21,682 nt of DNA from the NCBI GenBank assembly GCA_964372035.1, contig CAYJPK010000032.1, forward strand, positions 1-21,682. Direction: 5' to 3'. Below, piece by piece: positions 6,653 to 13,332 of this stretch. Numbering within the stretch: position 1 is the first letter of the stretch; the number at the start of each line of letters is the position of its first letter. The notes under the pieces are model-generated. The model was not told the origin of the DNA. It saw nothing but the letters and a program-made list of their open reading frames with translations, and did not search any database. The position numbers and the translations under genes were made by a program. The DNA is from CAYJPK01 sp964372035. GTDB taxonomy: Bacteria > Desulfobacterota > Desulfovibrionia > Desulfovibrionales > Desulfovibrionaceae.

Positions 6653-7981
6653 CTAAAATTTTTCGCCCCAAACTTGGCTTTGCATAAATTCATTTAAAGC
6701 ACTAACTTTATCATCATAACCAGGTGCATCAAGCCTTGCATTAGCAAGATGTTTACCAAGTTCAACAGCTGGCTGATCTAAAGGATCAACTTCAAGCAAC
6801 CAACCAGTAAAAACTGTAGTTGCCATGAGCAAGGTCATTAAAGCTCCTGCTGCATGAGGATTAGCTGACTCCATCTTAATTTTAATGAGCGGAACATCAC
6901 ATTGGTGCAAAGCCATGCAAGTACCAAGAGCTTCTGCTTGCAACAAATCATTAAAATGCTTGCCTTTTAACCATGACCATTTTTCTGGCAAGTTTTCATT
7001 AAACTCTCTACCAGGATATTCATTTCCAGCTGTAATAAAAATGCAGCCCTTATCTTTTGGTCCATCTAAAAACATTTGTTGAGTTGAATGTTGGTCTGTA
7101 ACACCAAGTGCAGCAATTGGCATTGTGCCCTTGCCATTTTTTCCGAGGCTTTCAGCCCAAAGTTGCATAAACCAAGCTCCAAAGCAAGACCAAGCAGGAA
7201 TATATCCAAAGAAGATTAATTGATTATAATCATTATCAGCTAAGGTTTTTGCAAAACAAGCCATCTTCCAAGCAAGGCTTGAACAAAGTTCTTCTGGCTT
7301 TTCAACTAAAGCTTTTGCAACAGAGGCTGCACCATCTAAAATAGCTTTATAATCAACACCTAAAAACGCCATTGGCAACATACCAACAGCAGAAAGGACT
7401 GAATATCTTCCACCTAGATTATCTGGAACTTCAAGGGCATAAATATCATTTGCATTTGCTTCTTCACGAAAATAGCCTTTATTTGCATCAGTAATAAAAA
7501 TAACATTATCTTTCCAAGCATCACCTAAAGAATTTTGCAACCAAGTTTTTGCTAAAAAATACTGTGCAACTGTTTCAATCGTGCCACCAGACTTACTAAT
7601 CGGAACAATTAAAGTTTCTTTTGGATCAAGAGTTGCAAACCACGCTTCTAAAGTTTGGCTATCAATATTATCCGCAATCCAGATAGATTTACCATTATGA
7701 TTTGGTCTATCTTGTTGAGGATAAAAAGCTTTTTGTAAGGCTCTTGAGCCAAGTGCAGATCCACCAATTCCAAGCACTATTAAATGCTTAAATTTGTCTA
7801 ATGTATCTTTTACGTTTTCTAAATCTTTTTCGAGCTTAGCCCTATAAGACATGTGCAAAAATGGTAAGTGACCTTTTTTTAATTCTTCCGCTAAACGCTT
7901 GGGTGCATTAGCACTTGTAATAAATTTAGGTGCCAATTCTAATCTTTTTGTCCAAGCGTGAGCAAAATCTACCTGATGCAT
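6653..7981 (-). CDS. pgi: Glucose-6-phosphate isomerase
   Basis: This cytosolic enzyme of 442 residues interconverts glucose-6-phosphate and fructose-6-phosphate. It belongs to the short bacterial PGI class, about 440-450 residues against about 550 in E. coli. Visible motifs are G-I-G-G-S-A-L-G-S at 71-79, the phosphate-binding S-K-S-G-G-T at 129-134, the S-V-L-S-A-V-G stretch at 194-200, W-A-E-S-L-G-K at 275-281, and D-Q-H-S at 296-299. GGAGT precedes the ATG at a good distance. The gene lies 12 bp after the methyltransferase and 43 bp before the phosphohexomutase, so the two sugar-phosphate enzymes are probably made from one transcript. Confidence 0.96.
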   Translation of the reverse strand: MHQVDFAHAWTKRLELAPKFITSANAPKRLAEELKKGHLPFLHMSYRAKLEKDLENVKDTLDKFKHLIVLGIGGSALGSRALQKAFYPQQDRPNHNGKSIWIADNIDSQTLEAWFATLDPKETLIVPISKSGGTIETVAQYFLAKTWLQNSLGDAWKDNVIFITDANKGYFREEANANDIYALEVPDNLGGRYSVLSAVGMLPMAFLGVDYKAILDGAASVAKALVEKPEELCSSLAWKMACFAKTLADNDYNQLIFFGYIPAWSCFGAWFMQLWAESLGKNGKGTMPIAALGVTDQHSTQQMFLDGPKDKGCIFITAGNEYPGREFNENLPEKWSWLKGKHFNDLLQAEALGTCMALHQCDVPLIKIKMESANPHAAGALMTLLMATTVFTGWLLEVDPLDQPAVELGKHLANARLDAPGYDDKVSALNEFMQSQVWGEKF

Positions 7982-7993
7982 ATAAACTCCATT

Positions 7994-8740
7994 TTAATTA
8001 TTATGTGAACTTAACGATCTCATTGCAACTTGCGCATTTTGTTGAACATTTAGCCACGCCCTATCAGCCCTTAAAGGTAATCCAGTTAGCGGTGCTTGAA
8101 CTTTAAAATCTGCCCTAATTCCAACGTATGCAAAAAATGGCAATATAGATATAAATCTATTAAACTGCTTAAATAAACGCTTATCATTCCATGTAAAATC
8201 TGAAAAAGGCAAAATAGACCTGACTGTAAGGCTACAATCAGGAACATGTTTTTTAAGTATTTTTGCAATTTGAAGAGGAGAATGAACAATTCGCCCTTTA
8301 GCTCTCAAATTTGCAAGTGAATACTTGTTAAAAAAAGATAATATCAGACCATTTTCAGCAACTCTTGCTGCCTCTTGAATTATCTTATCAATGTCATGCT
8401 CATAGTCGAGCACATAAAAAAGTGATGCATAATCAAAATTATTATCATCATAAGGCAAATGGTCAAACGCAGCCAACATATACTCAGCACTAACACCAAG
8501 TCGCTCTTTTGTTAAATCAAGTGCATACTCGTTATTATCAAGGCAAGTAAGGTCAAAGCCAAGACCCCAGAGCATTTTAGAAAAATAGCCACTTGCGCAA
8601 CCAATATCTAAAAAGCTCTGACCACGTCTAAGCCAGTCAGAAAGCAAGCGTTGAAAAAGAATAGCCTTTGTATTTGTAACAAAAAGCCCATCGTAGCTTA
8701 ATTTTTCTTCTTCAAAAATAACTGCTTGCTCATTCCACAT
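7994..8740 (-). CDS. Class I SAM-dependent methyltransferase
   Basis: This 248-residue protein shows the Rossmann methyltransferase motifs. Motif I is D-I-G-C-A-S-G at 45-51, an acidic end to strand 2 lies at D68 (C-L-D-N-N), and a motif IV-like stretch with L-P-Y-D-D-N-N-F-D-Y follows near 95-104. The substrate cannot be told from sequence. The fold resembles the UbiE/Methyltransf_11 group, which acts on small molecules or lipids, rather than a known rRNA family. Only a weak ribosome site precedes the ATG. Because the previous gene ends 8 bp upstream, re-initiation is likely. A second frame inside it (8086-8289) is a shadow with no support. Confidence 0.85.
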   Translation of the reverse strand: MWNEQAVIFEEEKLSYDGLFVTNTKAILFQRLLSDWLRRGQSFLDIGCASGYFSKMLWGLGFDLTCLDNNEYALDLTKERLGVSAEYMLAAFDHLPYDDNNFDYASLFYVLDYEHDIDKIIQEAARVAENGLILSFFNKYSLANLRAKGRIVHSPLQIAKILKKHVPDCSLTVRSILPFSDFTWNDKRLFKQFNRFISILPFFAYVGIRADFKVQAPLTGLPLRADRAWLNVQQNAQVAMRSLSSHNN

Positions 8741-8748
8741 ATCAAACT

Positions 8749-9030
8749 TTATTCAAGCCAAGCACTAAGCGCATCAACTATTTTTTTAGCTTGAGCTGCA
8801 CTTGAAATAACAAATTTAGATTTGTAATTGTATTCGCCACCAACTTTTTGATAGCGACGAATAGCATATTTGTCAGGACCATATGTATCACTTTCATTAT
8901 CTAATTCTTGATAACGAAATAAAACAGTAGTCCATGCGCCCTTAGATAGCACAACTTTATCAATTTCTTGCACTAAAGTCCTGCCGTCCTCCTCATAAGT
9001 AATTGTTAAATCATCTGGTGTTGAAGCCAT
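8749..9030 (-). CDS. Small conserved-looking protein of unknown function
   Basis: This 93-residue acidic protein lacks signal peptides and membrane segments, and I do not recognise it. Alternating polar and hydrophobic stretches (V-L-S-K-G-A-W-T-T-V-L-F-R-Y-Q, then Y-A-I-R-R-Y-Q-K and Y-K-S-K-F-V-I) suggest a beta sheet, followed by a C-terminal helix from about 78. That order resembles small beta-beta-beta-alpha nucleic-acid-binding folds, but no diagnostic motif supports it. AAGGAT precedes the ATG. It sits 11 bp after another small gene and 8 bp before the methyltransferase, so all three are probably co-translated. Confidence 0.72.
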   Translation of the reverse strand: MASTPDDLTITYEEDGRTLVQEIDKVVLSKGAWTTVLFRYQELDNESDTYGPDKYAIRRYQKVGGEYNYKSKFVISSAAQAKKIVDALSAWLE

Positions 9031-9041
9031 AATTATCCTTA

Positions 9042-9272
9042 TTATCCTTTTGCACTAGCAATTGCGCCTTGCACTCTTTCAGGCAAGGCTGGTGCTGAAA
9101 CTTCCATCTCAGTTACTGATGGCCCATAGTAATTACGATCCATACGAGCAACAGCTGATAAAGCCATCATTCTTTCACTAAGAGTGAGATCTACGCCTGC
9201 CCTTGTTTTGCGATTAAACGCCGACAAAATAATTTCGTGCGATGGTGCAGCAGTTGGTCCGTTAATAGCCAT
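9042..9272 (-). CDS. Small protein of unknown function
   Basis: The frame is open from 9326, but the start is placed at the ATG at 9270-9272 because a near-perfect AGGAGGT lies six bases before it. Upstream residues would be encoded by A/T-rich non-coding-like DNA. The resulting 76-residue protein has no signal peptide, membrane segment or cysteine. It has a basic and helical middle (about 15-45, with S-E-R-M-M-A-L-S-A-V-A-R-M) and a Pro/Ala-rich end. I do not recognise it. It heads the tightly packed minus-strand string and follows priA after an 83-bp gap. Confidence 0.68.
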   Translation of the reverse strand: MAINGPTAAPSHEIILSAFNRKTRAGVDLTLSERMMALSAVARMDRNYYGPSVTEMEVSAPALPERVQGAIASAKG

Positions 9273-9278
9273 ATCTCT

Positions 9279-9285
9279 ACCTCCT
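9279..9285 (-). promoter_or_regulatory. Strong ribosome binding site fixing the start at 9272
   Basis: AGGAGGT on the minus strand is one of the best Shine-Dalgarno matches in the window. It lies six bases before the ATG and excludes the longer frame opening at 9326. Confidence 0.8.
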
Positions 9286-9355
9286 ACGTTATTTTTTTTA
9301 TAAAATACTATTTTTTGCAAAAACACGCAAGCCCATAAAATGTTAATTTTTTCAT

Positions 9356-11707
9356 TTACATCATATTAACAGGATCTAAATCAAGACTAACTTTAATATC
9401 ATCGTCCAACTTCAGGCTTGCAAATACCTTACGAATATTTAACCAGTTATCAGCTTTTAGTAAACATTGTATTCTACGCATACCTCGCAAAACTGCAATT
9501 GGCGCATAAGCTGGACCTAGAACCTTAACATTATTTTGCTTGCCACTTTCTCTAATTTGCTTAGAAATTTTATTCATTATTTCAACGCTATCCGTTCGTT
9601 TAACAGAAAAACTAAAGCGTATTATTGCTAGCTTAACAAAGGGCGGATATGATCTTTTTTCACGCAAGGCAATTTCATGCTCATAAAAGCCGTCATAATC
9701 TGCTTCTTGAATATATTTCCAACAGTAATGCTCTATATCACGAGTTTGAATAATAACCTGACCTTGCTTTTCACCTCGTCCAGAACGCCCTGCTGATTGC
9801 AATAATAACTGAAAAGTCCGCTCTGCTGCCCTGTAATCTGGCATATTTAAACCCATATCACCATCAGCTACAATTGCCAAGGTGACATTTGGAAAATGAT
9901 GACCCTTTGATAGCATTTGTGTTCCAACCAAAACACTTGCCTCTTGCTTTGCAAATGAGCTTAATATTTCTTCTACCTGCCCTTCTCGTCTAGTAGAATC
10001 TCTATCTAAGCGTAAAACCTTTGAACCTGGCGGTAAAATTGAGCCTAAATATTCTTCTAACCTTTCAGTTCCTTGCCCAAGTGGTATAAAATTATGACCA
10101 TTACAACTTGAACAAAGACATGGAAATTTAACAGAATACCCACAATAATGACACACAAGCCGTTCCCTACCCTTATGGTAAGTCATTGCAATTTCGCAAT
10201 CAGGGCATTTTGCAACTTTGCCGCAATCAACGCAGTACATTGTTGGTGAATACCCTCGGCGATTTAGCAAAATAACTGCTTGCTCACCACGCCCAACAGT
10301 TTCTTTTAAAATACCTTCAGCCTGCTTTGATAAAATATTAACACTGACATCATTATTTTTAATGTCGATTAATTTAATCTCTGGCAAAGTGCTATGCCCT
10401 GCCCTTGCACTTAAACGACTATAAGGAATCTGTTGATTCTTAGCTGCATAATAACTTTTTAAATCTGGAGTTGCAGAGCCTAAGAGCAACATAGCATTTT
10501 CTTGATGCGCCTTAAACCATGCAATATCCTTTGCTTGGTAATTAAGTCGCTCATCTTGTTTGAAAGAACTGTCATGCTCCTCATCTAATATAATTAAGCC
10601 TAAATTTGAACATGGCAAGAATAACGCAGAGCGAGTACCTATAATTAGATGTGCATTATCATTTTTACAAAGCTCTTTAAAATTTCTTTCCTTTTGGGCT
10701 GCAATTTGATAGCCATGATGAAAAACTATTGAAATATCTGGTAAAATATTTTTTGCATCATTACGTAATTTTAAAGCTAAAGCAAGCTCTGGCGCAAGAA
10801 GTAAGGCTGATTTGCCACTCTCAATACATTTTTTTATAAGCTCAAGATATATAATAGTTTTTCCACTTCCAGTAATACCATATAATAAATGCGTGCTTGC
10901 TTTTTGGGCATCTAAAGCCTGTGCAAAAACTTCAAACGCTTGTTGTTGTTCATCATTTAAATTAAAATCACGAGTTGTATCAAGTTCTGTTTTAGCAATA
11001 TAATCTGCTTGAAGCTCTTCTAGCTCAACTTGATTTAATTCTATAAGACCCTGTTTTAATAGTGAATTTAAGCTTGTATTTATTTTTTGCCCAAATTTAC
11101 TTAGCAAATCACGCCTTGTGCAAGAGCCATTATCATACAAATATTCCAATATTTCTTGCTGGTTATGAGCTGATTTACGAATATCCCATGGTGGATCTTT
11201 CTTTAAAGTGCAAAGCTCAGATGAAGCATTATCTTCATAGCTTGCAACCCAATCAGCTTTGTTATCTGCCCAAGCTTTGGCGGTTTCACTATTTTGATTT
11301 AGCTTTGCATTTTCATAAATATCTTTTGCACTTAACAATTTAGCCTTTGTATTTTGTGTGAAAATTCTAAGTTTCTGGCGGCTTGTACGAAGTCCAAGCG
11401 GTAATATAGTCCCTAAAATTCTACCGATTGTAAGAGATTGTTTTAATGCTAATTGCTTAAACAATTCAATATGTTTTACAGAAAAAATACTTTTTGGCTC
11501 AAGCGGAAATAGCATATCTTTTAGGCTCAAGCCCTCTGGTGCCTCATCACTTTTTTCTACAATTAATCCCACCCTAAATTGACCCTTGCCAAGCGGAATC
11601 AAAACACGCATACCTATTTGCCAAAAATTATCTGACAAGTATTCTGGGCGGGCATAATGCAATGTGCTGTACGGCGGGCTAAGTAGTGCTATTAAGTAAT
11701 AATTCAA
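9356..11707 (-). CDS. priA: Primosomal replication-restart helicase PriA
   Basis: This 783-residue 3'-to-5' DNA helicase reloads the replisome at stalled forks. An N-terminal fork-binding (3'BD) domain of about 100 residues and a winged-helix-like linker (about 180-235) lead to the helicase core. The core has Walker A G-I-T-G-S-G-K-T at 277-284, the D-E-E-H box at 375-378, the G-S-A-T motif at 410-413 and a C-terminal arginine-rich motif S-A-G-R-S-G-R. The zinc-binding insert has paired cysteines at 492/495, 501/504, 519/522 and 532/535. The start codon is TTG with only a weak GAGA upstream. No ATG or GTG in the same open frame offers a better start, and the N-terminus aligns as expected for PriA. 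Confidence 0.96.
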   Translation of the reverse strand: MNYYLIALLSPPYSTLHYARPEYLSDNFWQIGMRVLIPLGKGQFRVGLIVEKSDEAPEGLSLKDMLFPLEPKSIFSVKHIELFKQLALKQSLTIGRILGTILPLGLRTSRQKLRIFTQNTKAKLLSAKDIYENAKLNQNSETAKAWADNKADWVASYEDNASSELCTLKKDPPWDIRKSAHNQQEILEYLYDNGSCTRRDLLSKFGQKINTSLNSLLKQGLIELNQVELEELQADYIAKTELDTTRDFNLNDEQQQAFEVFAQALDAQKASTHLLYGITGSGKTIIYLELIKKCIESGKSALLLAPELALALKLRNDAKNILPDISIVFHHGYQIAAQKERNFKELCKNDNAHLIIGTRSALFLPCSNLGLIILDEEHDSSFKQDERLNYQAKDIAWFKAHQENAMLLLGSATPDLKSYYAAKNQQIPYSRLSARAGHSTLPEIKLIDIKNNDVSVNILSKQAEGILKETVGRGEQAVILLNRRGYSPTMYCVDCGKVAKCPDCEIAMTYHKGRERLVCHYCGYSVKFPCLCSSCNGHNFIPLGQGTERLEEYLGSILPPGSKVLRLDRDSTRREGQVEEILSSFAKQEASVLVGTQMLSKGHHFPNVTLAIVADGDMGLNMPDYRAAERTFQLLLQSAGRSGRGEKQGQVIIQTRDIEHYCWKYIQEADYDGFYEHEIALREKRSYPPFVKLAIIRFSFSVKRTDSVEIMNKISKQIRESGKQNNVKVLGPAYAPIAVLRGMRRIQCLLKADNWLNIRKVFASLKLDDDIKVSLDLDPVNMM

Positions 11708-11763
11708 AGTATTCTCGGTGTTTTTATTTTTAATGCCAAAGTAAAGATTAACTTAATTTTATT

Positions 11764-11790
11764 TTGACAATTGTTCCTAGTAAATATAAT
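11764..11790 (+). promoter_or_regulatory. Sigma-70-type promoter of nth
   Basis: A perfect TTGACA (11764-11769) and a perfect TATAAT (11785-11790) are separated by 15 bp, two short of the ideal. They lie about 83 bases before the nth ATG. The short spacer should weaken a promoter that otherwise has perfect elements. Its -10 overlaps that of the priA promoter on the other strand. Confidence 0.65.
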
Positions 11791-11811
11791 CTTTTTGCAA
11801 TAGCATATCAA
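11783..11811 (-). promoter_or_regulatory. Sigma-70-type promoter of priA
   Basis: On the minus strand TTGATA (11811-11806) and TATATT (11788-11783) are separated by exactly 17 bp, with one mismatch to consensus in each hexamer. The predicted start near 11776 leaves a leader of about 70 bases before the TTG start of priA. This promoter probably also feeds part of the long gene string downstream. Confidence 0.68.
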
Positions 11812-11872
11812 GAGTTTTTATGCTCTTAGAATTTCGCTAAATAAAAACAAAATTAAGATTAAGGTAATAAAT

Positions 11873-12493
11873 ATGAAAGCTAAGGCAAAAAAAATACTTG
11901 ATTATTTAGAAGAACTATACCCTGTTATTTCACGTCACTTAGATGCCGAAAATGCATGGGAACTGCTAGTTGCTACTTGCTTAGCAGCACAATGTACTGA
12001 TGCAAGAGTCAATCAAGTTACGCCAAATTTATTCAAGTATGCAGGCACTCCGGAAGATACTTTAAAGCTAAGCCAGGAAGAATTAGAAGAATTAATTAAA
12101 TCAACTGGTTTTTATCGCAATAAGGCTAAGAACATGATGTCTGCTGCTAAAAGAGTTGTTGAAATCTATAATGGCGAAGTTCCAAATACAATGGAAGATT
12201 TAATAACTTTGGCTGGGGTAGCACGAAAGACCGCAAATTGCGTCTTAAGTGGCGCATTTGGGATTAATGTTGGTATTGCAGTTGATACACACGTAAAGCG
12301 CATTAGTAATCGCTTAGCTATAACAATTTCTGATGATCCAGTTCAAATTGAAAAAGATTTAATGAAATTTTTCCCAGAAGATAGTTGGGTTTATGTGAAT
12401 AATCGTATGGTTAGTTTTGGACGAGATATTTGTACTGCCAAAAATCCAAAATGCCCTGAATGTAAGCTAAATAAAATTTGCCATGTGAAATAA
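11873..12493 (+). CDS. nth: Endonuclease III (base-excision repair glycosylase/AP lyase)
   Basis: This 206-residue enzyme removes oxidised pyrimidines from DNA and nicks the abasic site. The helix-hairpin-helix L-A-G-V-A-R-K-T ends with the catalytic lysine K119, and the catalytic aspartate is D138 in V-D-T-H. The C-terminal iron-sulfur loop is C187-X6-C194-X2-C197-X5-C203, exactly the EndoIII spacing for a [4Fe-4S] cluster. The length is typical. It stands alone on the plus strand between divergent priA and a convergent DUF1269-like gene, with its own promoter and a terminator 3 bp past its stop. The leader from the predicted start to the ATG is about 76 bases, with no strong ribosome site visible before the start codon. 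Confidence 0.96.
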   Translation: MKAKAKKILDYLEELYPVISRHLDAENAWELLVATCLAAQCTDARVNQVTPNLFKYAGTPEDTLKLSQEELEELIKSTGFYRNKAKNMMSAAKRVVEIYNGEVPNTMEDLITLAGVARKTANCVLSGAFGINVGIAVDTHVKRISNRLAITISDDPVQIEKDLMKFFPEDSWVYVNNRMVSFGRDICTAKNPKCPECKLNKICHVK

Positions 12494-12496
12494 TTA

Positions 12497-12532
12497 AAAA
12501 AGCATCTCATTTAATAATTCGAGATGCTTTTT
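12497..12532 (+). terminator. Bidirectional terminator between nth and the DUF1269-like gene
   Basis: A perfect 12-bp stem (12497-12508 with 12521-12532) has a 12-base loop and A/T-rich flanks. It lies between two convergent genes and can serve both, with a T-run at each exit. Confidence 0.88.
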
Positions 12533-12570
12533 CATTACTTTTTTTTACTACTAGGAGTTTCTTAAAAAAA

Positions 12571-13203
12571 TTATATATTCAAATTAATCTTAGTATCATC
12601 ATTTTTTACGGCTGGCTCATCTTCTTTTTCAGTTGTTTCATCATTAGCTTTCGTTTCAGTTTCTTCCTCTTTTTTAGCAAGTTCACGTGGAATTATTGGA
12701 CTAAAAGGGTGTTGCACAAATTCAAAACTAATGGCTTTTTGCAGACGCTCTTCATCATCATGTGAAAGCGAAGTTTGCATAATTTTACCACCAGTTCCGC
12801 TAAGAGCATTTAAAACTTTATCTGTAATTTCAGAGCGAACAAGCATAAATAGAACAGACGAACCAGGTTTTAAATTTGCAGCTAACTCTTTCATAAAGCT
12901 GTCATTTATTCCAACGTCAGACAAGGCACCAGCAATGGCTCCAGTTCCTGCACCAATTACAAAGCCGAGTAGCGGATTAAGAAAAATCATACCAATTAAT
13001 AAACCCCAAAATCCACCACCCATAACACCACCTAAGGTCATGTTGTAAAGTTGGCGTAGCTTAACTTTGCCATTTTCCTTAACTACTGCAACAACTGCAT
13101 CTTCAATATCCACCAAATAATCTTTTTGCATTTTAATAAAATCAATCCGCACTTGCTCGGCTAAGGTTTCATGTTCATAAGCAATTACAATTAGATTTCG
13201 CAT
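12571..13203 (-). CDS. DUF1269-like membrane protein
   Basis: This protein of about 210 residues begins with a ferredoxin-like segment (about 1-55). A Gly/Ala-rich hydrophobic hairpin follows (about 57-95, with G-G-V-M-G-G-G-F-W-G and I-G-A-G-T-G-A-I-A-G-A), then a soluble region (about 96-175). This layout matches DUF1269/TM1986-type proteins, whose role is unknown although some are linked to stress. The C-terminal 35 residues are an unusual Glu/Asp/Lys/Thr-rich, probably disordered tail. The ATG at 13203 is chosen because GGAGGA lies four bases upstream. The frame extends to 13269 but through terminator-like and non-coding DNA. It stands between two terminators and is therefore a single-gene unit. 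Confidence 0.83.
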   Translation of the reverse strand: MRNLIVIAYEHETLAEQVRIDFIKMQKDYLVDIEDAVVAVVKENGKVKLRQLYNMTLGGVMGGGFWGLLIGMIFLNPLLGFVIGAGTGAIAGALSDVGINDSFMKELAANLKPGSSVLFMLVRSEITDKVLNALSGTGGKIMQTSLSHDDEERLQKAISFEFVQHPFSPIIPRELAKKEEETETKANDETTEKEDEPAVKNDDTKINLNI

Positions 13204-13207
13204 ATTA

Positions 13208-13213
13208 TCCTCC
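13208..13213 (-). promoter_or_regulatory. Ribosome binding site fixing the start at 13203
   Basis: GGAGGA on the minus strand, four bases before ATG, rules out the longer frame that opens at 13269. Confidence 0.75.
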
Positions 13214-13278
13214 AACAAATGATTTTTAATAATCATAAGCAAGTCATAATATTTTGAAATTATAATCATACAAAATAA

Positions 13279-13307
13279 AAATCCGCCAAACCAAATTCAG
13301 CGGATTT
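13279..13307 (-). terminator. Terminator of the radical SAM gene
   Basis: An 8-bp stem with G/C pairs in its loop-proximal half (13279-13286 with 13300-13307) and a 13-base loop are followed on the minus strand by TTTTATTTTG. It sits 25 bp past the radical SAM stop, so the DUF1269-like gene further on needs its own promoter in 13204-13280. A TATAAT is present there, but I found no good -35 partner. Confidence 0.8.
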
Positions 13308-13332
13308 ATTTTTTTATAGATGTATACAGTTT

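Noticed and set aside
9273..9355. Possible promoter for the small-gene/methyltransferase string after priA
   Set aside because: TTGCGT and TATTTT at 17-bp spacing have only about half of the consensus bases, and no hairpin separates the region from priA. Read-through from priA explains expression equally well.
11808..11832. Hairpin in the nth leader as a riboswitch or attenuator
   Set aside because: The stems are short (5-6 bp) and A/T-rich, no T-run follows, and no ligand-binding pattern is recognisable.
12478..12765. Plus-strand frame overlapping the end of nth
   Set aside because: It crosses the nth terminator hairpin and lies antisense to the DUF1269-like gene. Its hydrophobic translation results from antisense reading of an acidic, Lys-rich tail.
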